39,138 nucleotides of DNA, from positions 1 to 39,138 of the forward strand of contig JAPNUP010000158.1 in NCBI GenBank assembly GCA_026627345.1. Reading direction: 5' to 3'. Source of the DNA: Bacillota bacterium. GTDB lineage: Bacteria > Bacillota > Bacilli > Alicyclobacillales > SLC66. A model generated the notes under the pieces. That model was given only the letters and a program-made list of their open reading frames with translations, was not told the origin of the DNA and did not search any database. The number at the start of each line of letters is the position of its first letter. The stretch's first letter is position 1. A program made the translations under genes and the position numbers. Positions 1 through 8,200 of this stretch are shown here, in pieces.

Positions 1-2
1 GC

Positions 3-368
3 GGCGTCATCGCAGCTCCGATTTTTGGTACGATTCTCAATCAGGGGTTTGCTGACAAATTGGCCAAGGTGATGCCGAAAAGCCTGTCCCATCTCACGGG
101 TAGCATACAGTCGCTGAGCCCTCAAGAGTTATTGACCGCGCAAGCGCAGCAAGCGATCGCTAAGCAATTTGTCCGCTTCGGGGCAGCCGGACACCAGATG
201 TACGAAGTTTTGTTGCATGCAGTCAAGCTCAGTCTGACCGCTGGCGTGAGCCGTTTGTTTGAAGTGGGACTGGTTTTTGCTGTACTCGGTTTTATCGGCA
301 CTTTCTTCTTGAAAGAAGTAGAATTAAAAGGAAACGAGTACTTTGCTAAAGAAGAAAAGTTGGATTGA
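3..368 (+). CDS. MFS drug exporter, DHA2/EmrB-QacA type (C-terminal part only)
   Basis: The reading frame is open from the left edge and stops at 366-368, so only the last 121 residues are present. They begin with a stretch containing GVIAAPIFGTILNQG, which resembles the late transmembrane segments of 14-helix DHA2-family proton-driven exporters. A loop rich in Gln, Ser and Leu follows, then a final hydrophobic helix (FEVGLVFAVLGFIGTFFL) and a charged cytoplasmic tail ending KEEKLD. The substrate cannot be inferred. The gene converges on the alpha/beta hydrolase at 381 with only 12 bases between stop codons and no obvious terminator. The DHA2 assignment rests on one short motif and the topology, so another MFS subfamily is possible. 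Confidence 0.68.
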   Translation, partial: GVIAAPIFGTILNQGFADKLAKVMPKSLSHLTGSIQSLSPQELLTAQAQQAIAKQFVRFGAAGHQMYEVLLHAVKLSLTAGVSRLFEVGLVFAVLGFIGTFFLKEVELKGNEYFAKEEKLD

Positions 369-380
369 CAAGTCGAGGTG

Positions 381-1241
381 TCATACCTCCTGGCGCGTCC
401 ACGCCGCAAAGCGTTCAACGGCAGCGGTAAAGACGGGTTCTGGCAGATGATGTCCATATCCTTCATAGATATGCTTGTCCACTGGGCGAGCATGTGCTTG
501 TAACGCGTCATATAGGCGGTAGGCGTGCGTGATGTCCACTTGCACATCTGCCGTGCCATGTATGATCAGTGTGGGGCAAGGTATAGCAGCGGCGTGAGCT
601 GCGGCTGACCTTGCTCGGTAGGCTTCCGGGCGTTTAGTCGGCGTGCCGCCGAGGACGCGGCGCAGCATCCGACGCAGATCGACGCGTTCCTCGTAAGTAG
701 CTGCCAGATCTGCTACGCCGCCCCACTGGATCAAACGGTGAATATCAGGCACCGCTAGCACCGTCTGGAAAGCATTGACGGCACCGCGTGAGAATCCGAG
801 CACTGTCATGCGATCGCCTTGAACGAAAGGCAGTGCACGGAGCAGGCGGACCGCGGCGACACAGTCCTCCACGTCGGCGCCCCCAAACTCGTCTCGCCCT
901 TGCCCACTCTCACTTCCGCGGTAAAAAGGTGCGAATACAACGAAGCCTTGCGCACTAAAGGTGCGTATCCAGTCTGCTTTCACAGGACCGACATGACCGA
1001 TACCACCGCGACAGTACAGCAACGCTGGCCACCGACCGTCGTCGAAGGACCCTAGTGCAGTGTCAGGACAATGGGGGTGATCGAGTGTCATGTGCGTCAC
1101 CGTTTGAACAGCACTGGCCCCATAGGCGTCAGAGAGGGCAGATGCGATCTGCTCATCGGATAAGGAAAGGCCTGGCGGCAAGCCAAGGTAGCCTTTGACC
1201 CAATAGGGCGAAGACCAGTACGTCACAAGGTAGATATCCAT
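381..1241 (-). CDS. alpha/beta hydrolase, prolyl-oligopeptidase/dienelactone-hydrolase-like
   Basis: A 286-residue serine hydrolase. The nucleophile elbow is GFSRGA (Ser151). The probable acid is Asp232 in HGTADVQV and the base is His264 or His265 in GYGHHLPEP. The segment before the elbow (LLYCRGGIGHVGP, then FVVFAPFYRGSESG) matches the oxyanion-hole and strand pattern of S9-like esterases and peptidases. The open frame runs further upstream to 1421, but that part overlaps the divergent aminopeptidase and looks non-coding. The ATG at 1241 is the most natural N-terminus. An in-frame ATG about 19 codons upstream of it is the alternative. There is no good SD for 1241, but a TATAAT lies just upstream (see the promoter entry). 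Substrate unknown. Confidence 0.8.
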   Translation of the reverse strand: MDIYLVTYWSSPYWVKGYLGLPPGLSLSDEQIASALSDAYGASAVQTVTHMTLDHPHCPDTALGSFDDGRWPALLYCRGGIGHVGPVKADWIRTFSAQGFVVFAPFYRGSESGQGRDEFGGADVEDCVAAVRLLRALPFVQGDRMTVLGFSRGAVNAFQTVLAVPDIHRLIQWGGVADLAATYEERVDLRRMLRRVLGGTPTKRPEAYRARSAAAHAAAIPCPTLIIHGTADVQVDITHAYRLYDALQAHARPVDKHIYEGYGHHLPEPVFTAAVERFAAWTRQEV

Positions 1242-1247
1242 GTCGAC

Positions 1248-1253
1248 ATTATA
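1248..1253 (-). promoter_or_regulatory. possible -10 box of the hydrolase gene, very close to its start codon
   Basis: On the minus strand the six bases read TATAAT and end seven bases before the ATG at 1241. If this is a -10 element, transcription would begin at about the start codon, giving a leaderless or nearly leaderless message. No convincing -35 is seen at the expected distance, so this may be chance. Confidence 0.25.
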
Positions 1254-1301
1254 CAAGGAAGTGGCGAATTCCATACATGGGGCCCAAGTGACCTCCATTT
1301 C

Positions 1302-1310
1302 TGCTATCAT
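1302..1310 (+). promoter_or_regulatory. candidate extended -10 promoter of the M29 aminopeptidase
   Basis: The sequence TGCTATCAT fits the extended -10 pattern TGnTATAAT with one mismatch. It lies about 33 bases before the TTG start at 1343, leaving room for a short leader with the SD AAAGGAG (1327-1333). No good -35 is visible. Confidence 0.35.
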
Positions 1311-1342
1311 GACAACAAACGTACATAAAGGAGTTGACCGAT

Positions 1343-2590
1343 TTGGTCTCCCAAGAGCAGTTAAAGAAATACGCAGACCTCGCTGTGCGCGTAGGTGTGA
1401 ATATTCAACCAGGGCAACCACTGGTCATCGGCTACTGGAATCGTCCGGTATTGCCGCCACACATCGCTTTCTCTCGTTTACTGATTGAAGCTGGGTACGA
1501 TGCTGGAGCCTCGTTTGTGCAAGTGGATTGGGGCGACGAGTGGTGGATGCGTGAAACGGTCCGTCGGGGCTCGCTCGACCTCTTGGCTGCACGCGCGCGT
1601 TGGCAGGCACAGTGGGTAGAAGAGTTGGCCGCTCAAGGGGCCGCTTATCTCGCCATTCCGGCAGCAGATCCTGATCTATATAAGGGCATTGATCCAGCTC
1701 TCGTGGGCGAAGCCGACCGTTTGCAGACGGAGGCGATCAATCCATTTAATTTTCGGCGTACGAATAATGAATACAGCTGGTCGCTCCTGTCCGCGCCGAC
1801 GCAGGCCTGGGCTGACAAGGTGCACGCGAATCTGCCGCCAGAACAAAGGGTAGATGCGCTGTGGGAGGATATCTTGTTTTGTTCTCGCGCATCGGGTTCG
1901 GATCCGGTGGCTGCATGGGAAGAGCATTTGCAAAACTTAGGCAAGCGCCGTGACTGGCTCAACCATTTGCGTATTCGATCCCTGACTTATCGGGCGCCAG
2001 GCACTGACCTGACGATCACACTCCCAGACCACCACTTCTGGGCCGTAGCGCAAAGTAAGACGCCTGCAGGTGTCCCTTTTATCGCTAACATCCCGACGGA
2101 AGAGGTCTATTCGGTACCGCTCAAAACGGGTGTCGACGGCGTTGTGACGAGCACGATGCCGCTCAATCATGGCGGTGCACTGATCGAAGGGATGCAACTT
2201 CGGTTCGTAGGCGGACGGATTGTCGAATATACAGCCAAGTCTGGGCTCGAAGCGCTAAGACATATCATCGAGATGGATGAAGGTAGTCATTTTCTCGGCG
2301 AGGTGGCGCTTGTACCCGTCAATTCGCCGATCGCTGAACGCGGTCGACTCTTCTATAACACTTTGTTTGATGAAAATGCGTCTTGCCACTTCGCCATCGG
2401 CAAAGCGTACGCGCTGATCGAAGGGGGAAGTAAGCTGCCGCGTAGCGAGTGGGAAGCGCACGGGCTCAATGACAGTTTGATGCATGTGGATTTCATGGTA
2501 GGGTCAGCGCAGATGGATATCACGGCGACGACGCAGTCTGGCGAGACCGTCGAGATCTTCCGCCAGGGCCGTTGGGCGACACCAGTGTAA
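1343..2590 (+). CDS. M29-family metallo-aminopeptidase (AmpS/PepS/aminopeptidase T type)
   Basis: A 415-residue protein, the usual length for family M29 leucyl/broad-specificity aminopeptidases, which carry two metal ions and release N-terminal residues from peptides in the cytoplasm. The N-terminus (EQLKKYADLAVRVGVNIQPGQ) and the C-terminal part (MPLNHGGALIEG, FDENASCHFAIG, NDSLMHVDFMVGS) are characteristic. The acidic residues and histidines in these blocks include the expected metal ligands. The start is taken as TTG at 1343, nine bases after the SD AAAGGAG. A TTG at 1334 touches the SD and is unlikely. The gene stands alone, divergent from the hydrolase, and ends just before a strong hairpin shared with the convergent aldo/keto reductase. 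Confidence 0.9.
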   Translation: MVSQEQLKKYADLAVRVGVNIQPGQPLVIGYWNRPVLPPHIAFSRLLIEAGYDAGASFVQVDWGDEWWMRETVRRGSLDLLAARARWQAQWVEELAAQGAAYLAIPAADPDLYKGIDPALVGEADRLQTEAINPFNFRRTNNEYSWSLLSAPTQAWADKVHANLPPEQRVDALWEDILFCSRASGSDPVAAWEEHLQNLGKRRDWLNHLRIRSLTYRAPGTDLTITLPDHHFWAVAQSKTPAGVPFIANIPTEEVYSVPLKTGVDGVVTSTMPLNHGGALIEGMQLRFVGGRIVEYTAKSGLEALRHIIEMDEGSHFLGEVALVPVNSPIAERGRLFYNTLFDENASCHFAIGKAYALIEGGSKLPRSEWEAHGLNDSLMHVDFMVGSAQMDITATTQSGETVEIFRQGRWATPV

Positions 2591-2593
2591 GGT

Positions 2594-2644
2594 TAAAAAC
2601 AGGACTACAGAGCGGTCGGGTACTAGCCCCTGACCGCTCTGTAG
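2594..2644. terminator. bidirectional intrinsic terminator between convergent genes
   Basis: Arms 2605-2617 and 2632-2644 are a perfect 13-base-pair inverted repeat, extended inward by G-C pairs around a short loop. In the minus direction the stem is followed by a run of five T (2595-2599 on the plus strand are A), ideal for ending the aldo/keto reductase message. In the plus direction the T-tract is weak. Confidence 0.8.
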
Positions 2645-2660
2645 TGTCTCTTAGGACAAC

Positions 2661-3638
2661 TCAGTAAGGTCCACGAATCCACGGCTTCACTTCAGTCTCA
2701 TAGAATGCGGATAGCTGAGCCAACTCCTGCGCAGTGAACGAGGGTACGTCTTCGGTCGCCAGATTGTCGTCGACTTGCTGGACATTCTTGAAACCAGGGA
2801 TGACGCAACTGACTTCAGGATAGTCGAGAATGTAGCGTAGGGCAGCGCGCGTCATATTGCCACGTCCGTCCCCGATCCAGCGCAGGCGCTCGGCGAGTTC
2901 CACACCTTTGGGGAAAGGCAGTCCGGCAAATGTCTCGCCGACGTTGAAAGATTCGCCATTCTGATTGAAATTGCGGTGATCGTCTGCAGGGAAGCTGTCG
3001 TCTTTTCGAAACTTACCCGTCAAGAGGCCGCTAGCAAGCGGTAAACGCACCAAAATCCCGGCATTCTTCTCCTTGGCTACGGGGAACAGCTCGGTGATCG
3101 GCTTTTGTCGAAATACGTTGAAGATCACTTGCAGCGCCTCTACGCCAGGATAACGCAGCGCAGTCAATCCTTCTGCGTCTGTCTCTACGCTAACGCCGTA
3201 GTGCAGAATCTTCCCTTCCCGCTTGAGGCGATCGAGTACTGCAAACACATCGCCTTGCTCCAAAACCGCATGCGGCGGGCAGTGGATTTGGTAAAGGTCG
3301 ATCGCCTCGCGCTCTAGACGTTTAAGGCTCCCCTCGCAAAAGCGACTGACCGACTCGTATGTATACGTAGCTGGATCGTGGATATCCCCTGCGCGACAAA
3401 ACTTCGTCGCCACTGCGATGTCCCGACCCTTGGTTGCACGTGCAAGCAGCCGCTCGGCGCGCCCATCGCCGTAGACATCGGCTGTGTCAAAAAAGGTGAC
3501 GCCTTGATCCATCGCGCGCGCTAGTCCGTCTAGGGCTGCCTGCTCTTCGACGTTTCCCCAAGATCCACCGATGGCCCAAGTGCCAAAGCTGATCTCACTG
3601 ACCTTGATGCCTGTGCTGCCTAATGATCGATATCGCAT
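2661..3638 (-). CDS. aldo/keto reductase
   Basis: A 325-residue NAD(P)H-dependent oxidoreductase of the aldo/keto reductase superfamily (TIM barrel). It opens with MRYRSLGSTGIKVSEISFG. The catalytic tetrad is visible: Asp51 and Tyr56 in FFDTADVYG, Lys79 in ATKF and His119 in YQIHCPP. The C-terminal cofactor-binding region includes CVIPGFKNVQQVDDN. The pattern resembles the YdhF/IolS-like general-stress subgroup rather than sugar-specific members. The physiological carbonyl substrate is unknown. The start is ATG 3638, preceded by AAAGGAG at a suitable distance. An upstream in-frame ATG at 3662 contains that SD and is rejected. It follows two small unknown genes on the same strand with a 51-base gap and may share their transcript. 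Confidence 0.88.
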   Translation of the reverse strand: MRYRSLGSTGIKVSEISFGTWAIGGSWGNVEEQAALDGLARAMDQGVTFFDTADVYGDGRAERLLARATKGRDIAVATKFCRAGDIHDPATYTYESVSRFCEGSLKRLEREAIDLYQIHCPPHAVLEQGDVFAVLDRLKREGKILHYGVSVETDAEGLTALRYPGVEALQVIFNVFRQKPITELFPVAKEKNAGILVRLPLASGLLTGKFRKDDSFPADDHRNFNQNGESFNVGETFAGLPFPKGVELAERLRWIGDGRGNMTRAALRYILDYPEVSCVIPGFKNVQQVDDNLATEDVPSFTAQELAQLSAFYETEVKPWIRGPY

Positions 3639-3689
3639 GATGTGTTTGGCTCCTTTAGACATGAGTTAATAACGAACGGCGTTAGCCGC

Positions 3690-4136
3690 TCAGCGACCGC
3701 GTTTGCCGCCGTGAAAGACGAGACGTACGTGATCGAGACCGTGCTTTTGAAACTCCTGTTCATACTGCTCTTTGCGGCGCCACAGACGCATCTCGAGTTC
3801 CTTGGGTATGGCCTCAGTGTCGCTGGCAACGGTCACGTCCCGGTACGCGAGGTGATGCGAAAGTACGTCCCAAAACGTGTTCTCATCATACTCGTCGACG
3901 AGTGGCAGGAGATCTTCCTCCATCACTTGATTGGCGTGAATGCCCCCACAATCCGGGCAATGATCGATCCAATCCGTGGCTAAAAACTGCGGCGCCAGCG
4001 CATAAAAGTCGTCGGCAGCCTCTTTCAGTGCTTGCCGGGTATCTTCTTCTTTCTCTCCTCCACCTACGATCCACTCTCCCAGGAAAATGAGTGCGGCCAA
4101 TTTGCGGTACTGTTCATTCGTTAGTTCGATCTGCAC
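3690..4136 (-). CDS. hypothetical protein with a CxxC pair, translationally coupled to upstream gene
   Basis: A 148-residue acidic soluble protein that I do not recognise. It is mostly helical by eye (an NEQYRKLAALIFLGEWIVGG start, a charged middle and a QYEQEF tail) and carries one CPDCGG motif near the middle followed by HANQ, possibly half of a metal site. The start is chosen as GTG 4136 because AGGAGG lies nine bases before it. The ATG 4163 would include the SD in the coding region. The preceding gene stops at 4138-4140, leaving a one-base gap, so the two are almost certainly co-translated. No signal peptide or membrane segment is visible. Confidence 0.7.
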   Translation of the reverse strand: MQIELTNEQYRKLAALIFLGEWIVGGGEKEEDTRQALKEAADDFYALAPQFLATDWIDHCPDCGGIHANQVMEEDLLPLVDEYDENTFWDVLSHHLAYRDVTVASDTEAIPKELEMRLWRRKEQYEQEFQKHGLDHVRLVFHGGKRGR

Positions 4137-4137
4137 A

Positions 4138-4425
4138 CTACGCCTCCTCCTGGCGCCTTTCATCGTCCGCAGTCAGGGGCCACGGCAAATCAAATCGGCG
4201 CTCGCCCATACATACGCGAGTGAGTGTAGGGCGTGGGATGTACCACCATTTCTTCGCATAACACAGGCACGACTCAAAGCGATCGAGCATACTGTGGAGT
4301 TCGGTGAGCGTGGTGGCGACCTCTGATTTGTCAGGGCTGACAATCGGACCTTCCAAGAACTCTTCACCGTGCGCTGTCGGGTAAATATATACGCGAAATG
4401 TTGGCACACTGCGTTTCGTAGACAT
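4138..4425 (-). CDS. hypothetical small protein, first gene of a minus-strand cluster
   Basis: A 95-residue soluble protein of unknown function. It begins MSTKRSVPTFRVYIYP and ends with a charged tail, DDERRQEEA. Two cysteines sit in CLCYAKKWW, and the rest is a mix of beta-like and helical segments. The start ATG 4425 has a strong SD (GGGGGAGAT). The longer open frame to 4857 on this strand is a shadow of the hydrolase gene and is not used. It is tightly coupled to the 148-residue protein downstream, so the pair probably works together. Confidence that it is real comes from the SD and the coupling, not from homology. Confidence 0.66.
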   Translation of the reverse strand: MSTKRSVPTFRVYIYPTAHGEEFLEGPIVSPDKSEVATTLTELHSMLDRFESCLCYAKKWWYIPRPTLTRVCMGERRFDLPWPLTADDERRQEEA

Positions 4426-4559
4426 ACGATCTCCCCCATACTGTGATCTGCTTGCATCCATACTACACCTGTAACGGGCTAAAGTGTAGAATTGGACAGG
4501 AAGCCAACTGTGTAAGAAGAGAAAGACGTGCGCTGTGTAGCGCGCAAAGAGGTGACCTG

Positions 4560-5426
4560 ATGGCTGAGGGCAATGATAGCGTGCGTGAACACATGGTTGA
4601 GGTGGATGGGCGGCGACTGCATGTCCTGGAGAAGGGCGAAGGAGACGATGTGCTCTATTTCTTGCACGGCAATTCGGAGACCGCCTACAACTGGCTGGAG
4701 GTGTGGTCGCACCTGCAGACTCGCTGGCGCTTGATCGCGCTGACGATGCCGGGCTATGGGGATAGTGAACGGGAATGGCGAGTCGCGCACACCCTACGGC
4801 ACTTGGCGCGCATCTCGTTGACTGCACTGAGTCGACTCGGGATCGAGCGCGCGACACTAGTCGGGCACTCGCAAGGAGGCGGGGTTAGTCTGGCGGCCGC
4901 ACTGCAAGAACCGCGGCGTGTGCGCGGGCTGGCGTTGCTTGCGAGCATCGGCGTCCCTTTTGAAGATGAAGGACTTGGGCGCAATCGCCTGATTCCGAGG
5001 CGTCCACGTGTGTGGTTCGAATGGTTTTTGCGCACAAAGCGCGGACAATCCATCTTACGCGAGCAATTGGCGCAAGGTATTGAACAGACGACTCATCCAG
5101 TGGTTCCGGACCTCTCGACGCCTGAGTGGCAGCGCGATCTGAGCATCTGGAGCCGTGCCCGGCACATCATCGCAGCCAATGAAGATCTGAAGCTGCTTAG
5201 TCGCGAACTGCGCGACATTTATGATCAATTTGTGCATATTGAGGTGCCGACACTCGTGCTGGCGGCTCGCGAAGATCAACTGATTCCGGTAGAGGCCGGG
5301 GAAATTTTGGCGAGAAGATTGCCGAAAGGCCAACTGGATGTGGTACCAGGGGCAGGCCACTTCTTTATTCGCACGCACAGTGGCGAAGTGGCCAATCGTC
5401 TGGAAAAGTGGCTGTCTACTGTGTAA
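4560..5426 (+). CDS. alpha/beta-fold hydrolase
   Basis: A 288-residue alpha/beta hydrolase of the general esterase/haloperoxidase/C-C hydrolase type. The oxyanion-hole region is LHGNSETAYNW and the nucleophile is Ser104 in GHSQGGG. The acid is Asp239 in AAREDQLIP and the base is His267 in GAGHFF. A helical cap lies between roughly residues 135 and 225. The start ATG 4560 follows AGAGGTGA. An upstream in-frame ATG at 4443 lacks this support. It begins a plus-strand series (this gene, SDR, M24B peptidase, MntP-like protein) with short gaps, so co-transcription is likely. The substrate cannot be told; a thioester or ester linked to the next gene's acyl-CoA chemistry is only a guess. Confidence 0.85.
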   Translation: MAEGNDSVREHMVEVDGRRLHVLEKGEGDDVLYFLHGNSETAYNWLEVWSHLQTRWRLIALTMPGYGDSEREWRVAHTLRHLARISLTALSRLGIERATLVGHSQGGGVSLAAALQEPRRVRGLALLASIGVPFEDEGLGRNRLIPRRPRVWFEWFLRTKRGQSILREQLAQGIEQTTHPVVPDLSTPEWQRDLSIWSRARHIIAANEDLKLLSRELRDIYDQFVHIEVPTLVLAAREDQLIPVEAGEILARRLPKGQLDVVPGAGHFFIRTHSGEVANRLEKWLSTV

Positions 5427-5454
5427 GAGACGAGTCGGACTGGGGGCTTCATAG

Positions 5455-6315
5455 ATGTTCGAATCCGGGTTATTACAAGGCAAGGTGGTCCTGATCACGG
5501 GCGGTGGCACGGGACTTGGCCGCGCGATGGGCGAGCGTTTTCTTGAGCTAGGGGCCAAGCTCGCCATTTGCGGGCGGCGCTTGGAGGTACTTGAACAGAC
5601 GGCTAAAGAGATGCGGGAGCAAGCAGACGGGAGCGAGCACGATGTACTGACTGTCGCGTGCGATGTCCGGGACGCGAGCGCTGTAGAAGGGATGCTCGAT
5701 GCGGTGCTGGCGCATTTTGGTCGGATCGACGTGCTGGTCAATAATGCAGCTGGGAACTTTATCAGCCCGACAGAGCGCCTCTCGATGCGCGCGGTCGACG
5801 CGGTCGTCGGCATCGTGCTGCACGGCACACTCTATACCACACTGGAACTCGGTAAGCGCTGGATTGCTAGCGGGCAAGGGGGCACGGTGTTGAATATCGT
5901 GACCAGCTACGCATGGACAGGCTCGGCTTATGTTGTACCGTCCGCAGTCGCCAAAGCCGGGGTACTGGCGATGACCCGTTCGCTGGCCGTGGAATGGGCG
6001 CCGTACGGCATTCGCCAAGTCGCGATTGCGCCTGGACCATTTCCAACGGAAGGCGCATGGTCGCGCCTCGCGCCGACGCCTGACCTCGCTATGCATGCGA
6101 TCGACCGTGTACCGCTCAAACGCGTAGGCGATAAGGCCGAACTGGCGAATCTCGCATCTTATCTGATTTCGGACTACGCCGGGTACATCAATGGGGAAGT
6201 GGTCACCATCGACGGCGGAGAGTGGCTCCAGGGGGCAGGGGAGTTCAGCGATCTGCGTTCGGTTACACCTGAACAATGGGATCGCTTGCGTGAGATGACG
6301 CAGCGGCGTTCATAG
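5455..6315 (+). CDS. short-chain dehydrogenase, 2,4-dienoyl-CoA reductase type
   Basis: A 286-residue SDR. The nucleotide-binding glycine motif is GGGTGLG (residues 16-22), and NNAAGNF at about 96-102 is typical. The usual YxxxK site is altered: the position normally Tyr is Ser163 (SAVAK, Lys167), while a tyrosine sits earlier at 152 in TSYAWTGS. This arrangement is the one known for 2,4-dienoyl-CoA reductases (DECR family), which reduce conjugated double bonds of unsaturated acyl-CoAs with NADPH during beta-oxidation. The segment PGPFPTEGAW also matches that family. The start ATG 5455 lies 29 bases after the hydrolase stop with only a weak G-rich SD. Enzymatic role is inferred from family. 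Confidence 0.85.
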   Translation: MFESGLLQGKVVLITGGGTGLGRAMGERFLELGAKLAICGRRLEVLEQTAKEMREQADGSEHDVLTVACDVRDASAVEGMLDAVLAHFGRIDVLVNNAAGNFISPTERLSMRAVDAVVGIVLHGTLYTTLELGKRWIASGQGGTVLNIVTSYAWTGSAYVVPSAVAKAGVLAMTRSLAVEWAPYGIRQVAIAPGPFPTEGAWSRLAPTPDLAMHAIDRVPLKRVGDKAELANLASYLISDYAGYINGEVVTIDGGEWLQGAGEFSDLRSVTPEQWDRLREMTQRRS

Positions 6316-6403
6316 CCAATGCGCGACGCAATTGTGCTAGGATAAGGGTACATGGCGCTCTTGCGCCACCTTTGCCTATTAGAGACTGGGAGGGTACATA
6401 CGC

Positions 6404-7639
6404 ATGACTGTTCAATACTTTGCAGAACGACGCGCTCGATTGATTGACGCATTACCTGACAATTCGCTGGCTGTATTTTTTTCGGGAGAAGAGTTGATTG
6501 CTTCTCGCGACACGGGCTTGCCGTACTGGGTATCACGGAACTTTTACTATCTGACCGGGCTGGATCGCGAGCGAATGGTGCTGATCGTCAGCAAGCGCGA
6601 TGGGCAAGGGCAGTCGCGACTGTGGATTGAGCGTCCAGAACCGGATCGGGAGAAGTGGACAGGTTACCGGATGCGCAAAGAAGCTGCAACGGCAGCCTCA
6701 GGGATCGAAGATATCAGCTTCACAGAGGACTTCACGGCCGCGCTGCCGCGTCTGTTGCAAGGGATTGAACATTTGTATGCAGACTTGGATCGCCTCACTT
6801 GGGAGGGGCCAAAAACCCGCGAAGAAACCTTCGTCAGTGATCTGCGTGAGCGCTTCTTGTCCTTGCAGATCCACAATGTAGGAGGGCTACTCGCCGATCT
6901 GCGCTTAATCAAGTCACCAGACGAAGTAGACAGCCTGCGCAAAGCCATCGCGATCACCTGGGACGGTATCGAACGCATGCTAAAGGCATCTCGGTCAGGC
7001 TTGATGGAGTATCAACTCGAAGCCGAATTCAACTATGCGCTCATGCAGCAAGGCGTACGCCAGATGGGGTATCCGTCTATTGTCGCAAGTGGTGCGAACG
7101 CAGTGGTGCTGCACTACAACACGAATGCCGCTAAGACTCAAGATGGAGACCTCGTATTACTCGATCTCGGTGCGCAGTACAACCACTACAGCGCAGATAT
7201 CAGCTTTACGTTCCCCGTAAATGGGAAGTTTACTGAGCGCCAACGGGCTTTTTACGAAATCGTTTGGCAAGCCTTGACTGAGACGGCAGCCCAAGTACGC
7301 CCTGGCGCCACATGGCAAGAACTGAACGATTGCACCAAGCGGATCTTGTCAGACGGCTTGAAACGTCTCGGAGTGATTCAGGATGATTCCGAGCTTAGTC
7401 AGTATTTCTATCATGGTGTCGGACATTTTCTCGGTCTTGATGTGCACGATGTAGGCGGGCGGGATATCGCACTCGCGCCAGGCATGGTGGTGACCATCGA
7501 ACCGGGGCTCTACATCGCCCAAGAAGGCATCGGTATACGTCTTGAAGACGACGTCTTGGTGACGGAATCCGGGTTTGAAGTATTATCGCAACAAATCGTG
7601 CGCGATCCAGCCGCGATCGAAGCGATCATGCGCAAGTAA
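6404..7639 (+). CDS. Xaa-Pro aminopeptidase (M24B family)
   Basis: A 411-residue creatinase-fold metallopeptidase that removes N-terminal residues preceding proline. The N-terminal AMP_N-like domain (about 1-140) is followed by the catalytic pita-bread domain. The five metal ligands can be read: Asp254 (LLDLGAQ), Asp265 (SADISFTF), His341 (HGVGHFLG), Glu366 (TIEPGLY) and Glu381 (RLEDDVLV). The start ATG 6404 has GGGAGGG nine bases upstream. It lies 88 bases after the SDR gene and ten bases before the MntP-like gene. Confidence 0.92.
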   Translation: MTVQYFAERRARLIDALPDNSLAVFFSGEELIASRDTGLPYWVSRNFYYLTGLDRERMVLIVSKRDGQGQSRLWIERPEPDREKWTGYRMRKEAATAASGIEDISFTEDFTAALPRLLQGIEHLYADLDRLTWEGPKTREETFVSDLRERFLSLQIHNVGGLLADLRLIKSPDEVDSLRKAIAITWDGIERMLKASRSGLMEYQLEAEFNYALMQQGVRQMGYPSIVASGANAVVLHYNTNAAKTQDGDLVLLDLGAQYNHYSADISFTFPVNGKFTERQRAFYEIVWQALTETAAQVRPGATWQELNDCTKRILSDGLKRLGVIQDDSELSQYFYHGVGHFLGLDVHDVGGRDIALAPGMVVTIEPGLYIAQEGIGIRLEDDVLVTESGFEVLSQQIVRDPAAIEAIMRK

Positions 7640-7648
7640 CCTAGACCC

Positions 7649-8191
7649 ATGCTGGTTCTGAAGATGGTTGCGTTGGTGTTGTCGCTCGGACTCGATACGT
7701 TCTTGCTGTCGGTCTCCTTAGGCGTGAAAAAGCCAACAGGTATACTGCGGGTAGCCGTTACATTTGCGCTTGCGGAAGCGTTGATGCCATTAGTAGGTCT
7801 TATGATCGGTCAAGGCGCAGGCGCTTTGATCGGTCACTGGACCAGTGCCGTCGGCGGTGTGGTCTTGCTGGCGCTTGCGGTGTGGCAACTGCTTTTTGAT
7901 AACGATCAGGAAGACGACAGTAAGGCTCGTGCTTTGTCAGGGTACATGCTACTCATCACTGCGCTAGGCATCAGTGTAGATGAGCTGGCAGTCGGTGTCT
8001 CTATCGGACTGATTGGAGTGCCTGTCGTGTGGACGGTCGTGTTGATTGCAGTTCAGGCATTTGCATTCACGGTGCTTGGCGTTACCTTTGGGCGTCGGCT
8101 GGCGCCGTATCTGGGTGAGTGGGTCGAGAAATTGCCGGGGATTGTACTTGGTCTGCTAGGTGTGTCGATCCTCATAGAAGTCTTTAGGTAA
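7649..8191 (+). CDS. MntP-family putative manganese efflux pump
   Basis: A 180-residue integral membrane protein with about six hydrophobic helices. Two internally related blocks, SLGLDTFLLSVSLG near the N-terminus and SVDELAVGVSIGL in the middle, carry the membrane-embedded aspartates characteristic of the MntP (formerly DUF204) family, which exports Mn(II). The cytoplasmic loop between the halves is acidic (DNDQEDDS). The start ATG 7649 lies only ten bases after the M24B stop and has no clear SD, so it may be translated by coupling. An ATG at 7664 is an alternative. The aminopeptidase upstream belongs to a metal-dependent family, but a functional link is only speculation. Confidence 0.82.
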   Translation: MLVLKMVALVLSLGLDTFLLSVSLGVKKPTGILRVAVTFALAEALMPLVGLMIGQGAGALIGHWTSAVGGVVLLALAVWQLLFDNDQEDDSKARALSGYMLLITALGISVDELAVGVSIGLIGVPVVWTVVLIAVQAFAFTVLGVTFGRRLAPYLGEWVEKLPGIVLGLLGVSILIEVFR

Positions 8192-8200
8192 GGATCGTCT

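Noticed and set aside
1242-1421. Upstream extension of the first hydrolase to 1421
   Set aside because: It overlaps the start of the divergent aminopeptidase and lacks family-like sequence.
5055-5828. Long minus-strand ORF over the alpha/beta hydrolase and SDR genes
   Set aside because: Its translation is Ser/Arg/Pro rich, without motifs, and it is a shadow of two well-supported plus-strand genes.
5548-6276. 242-residue minus-strand ORF antisense to the SDR gene
   Set aside because: Rich in Arg/His with no domain; the SDR frame has every family motif.
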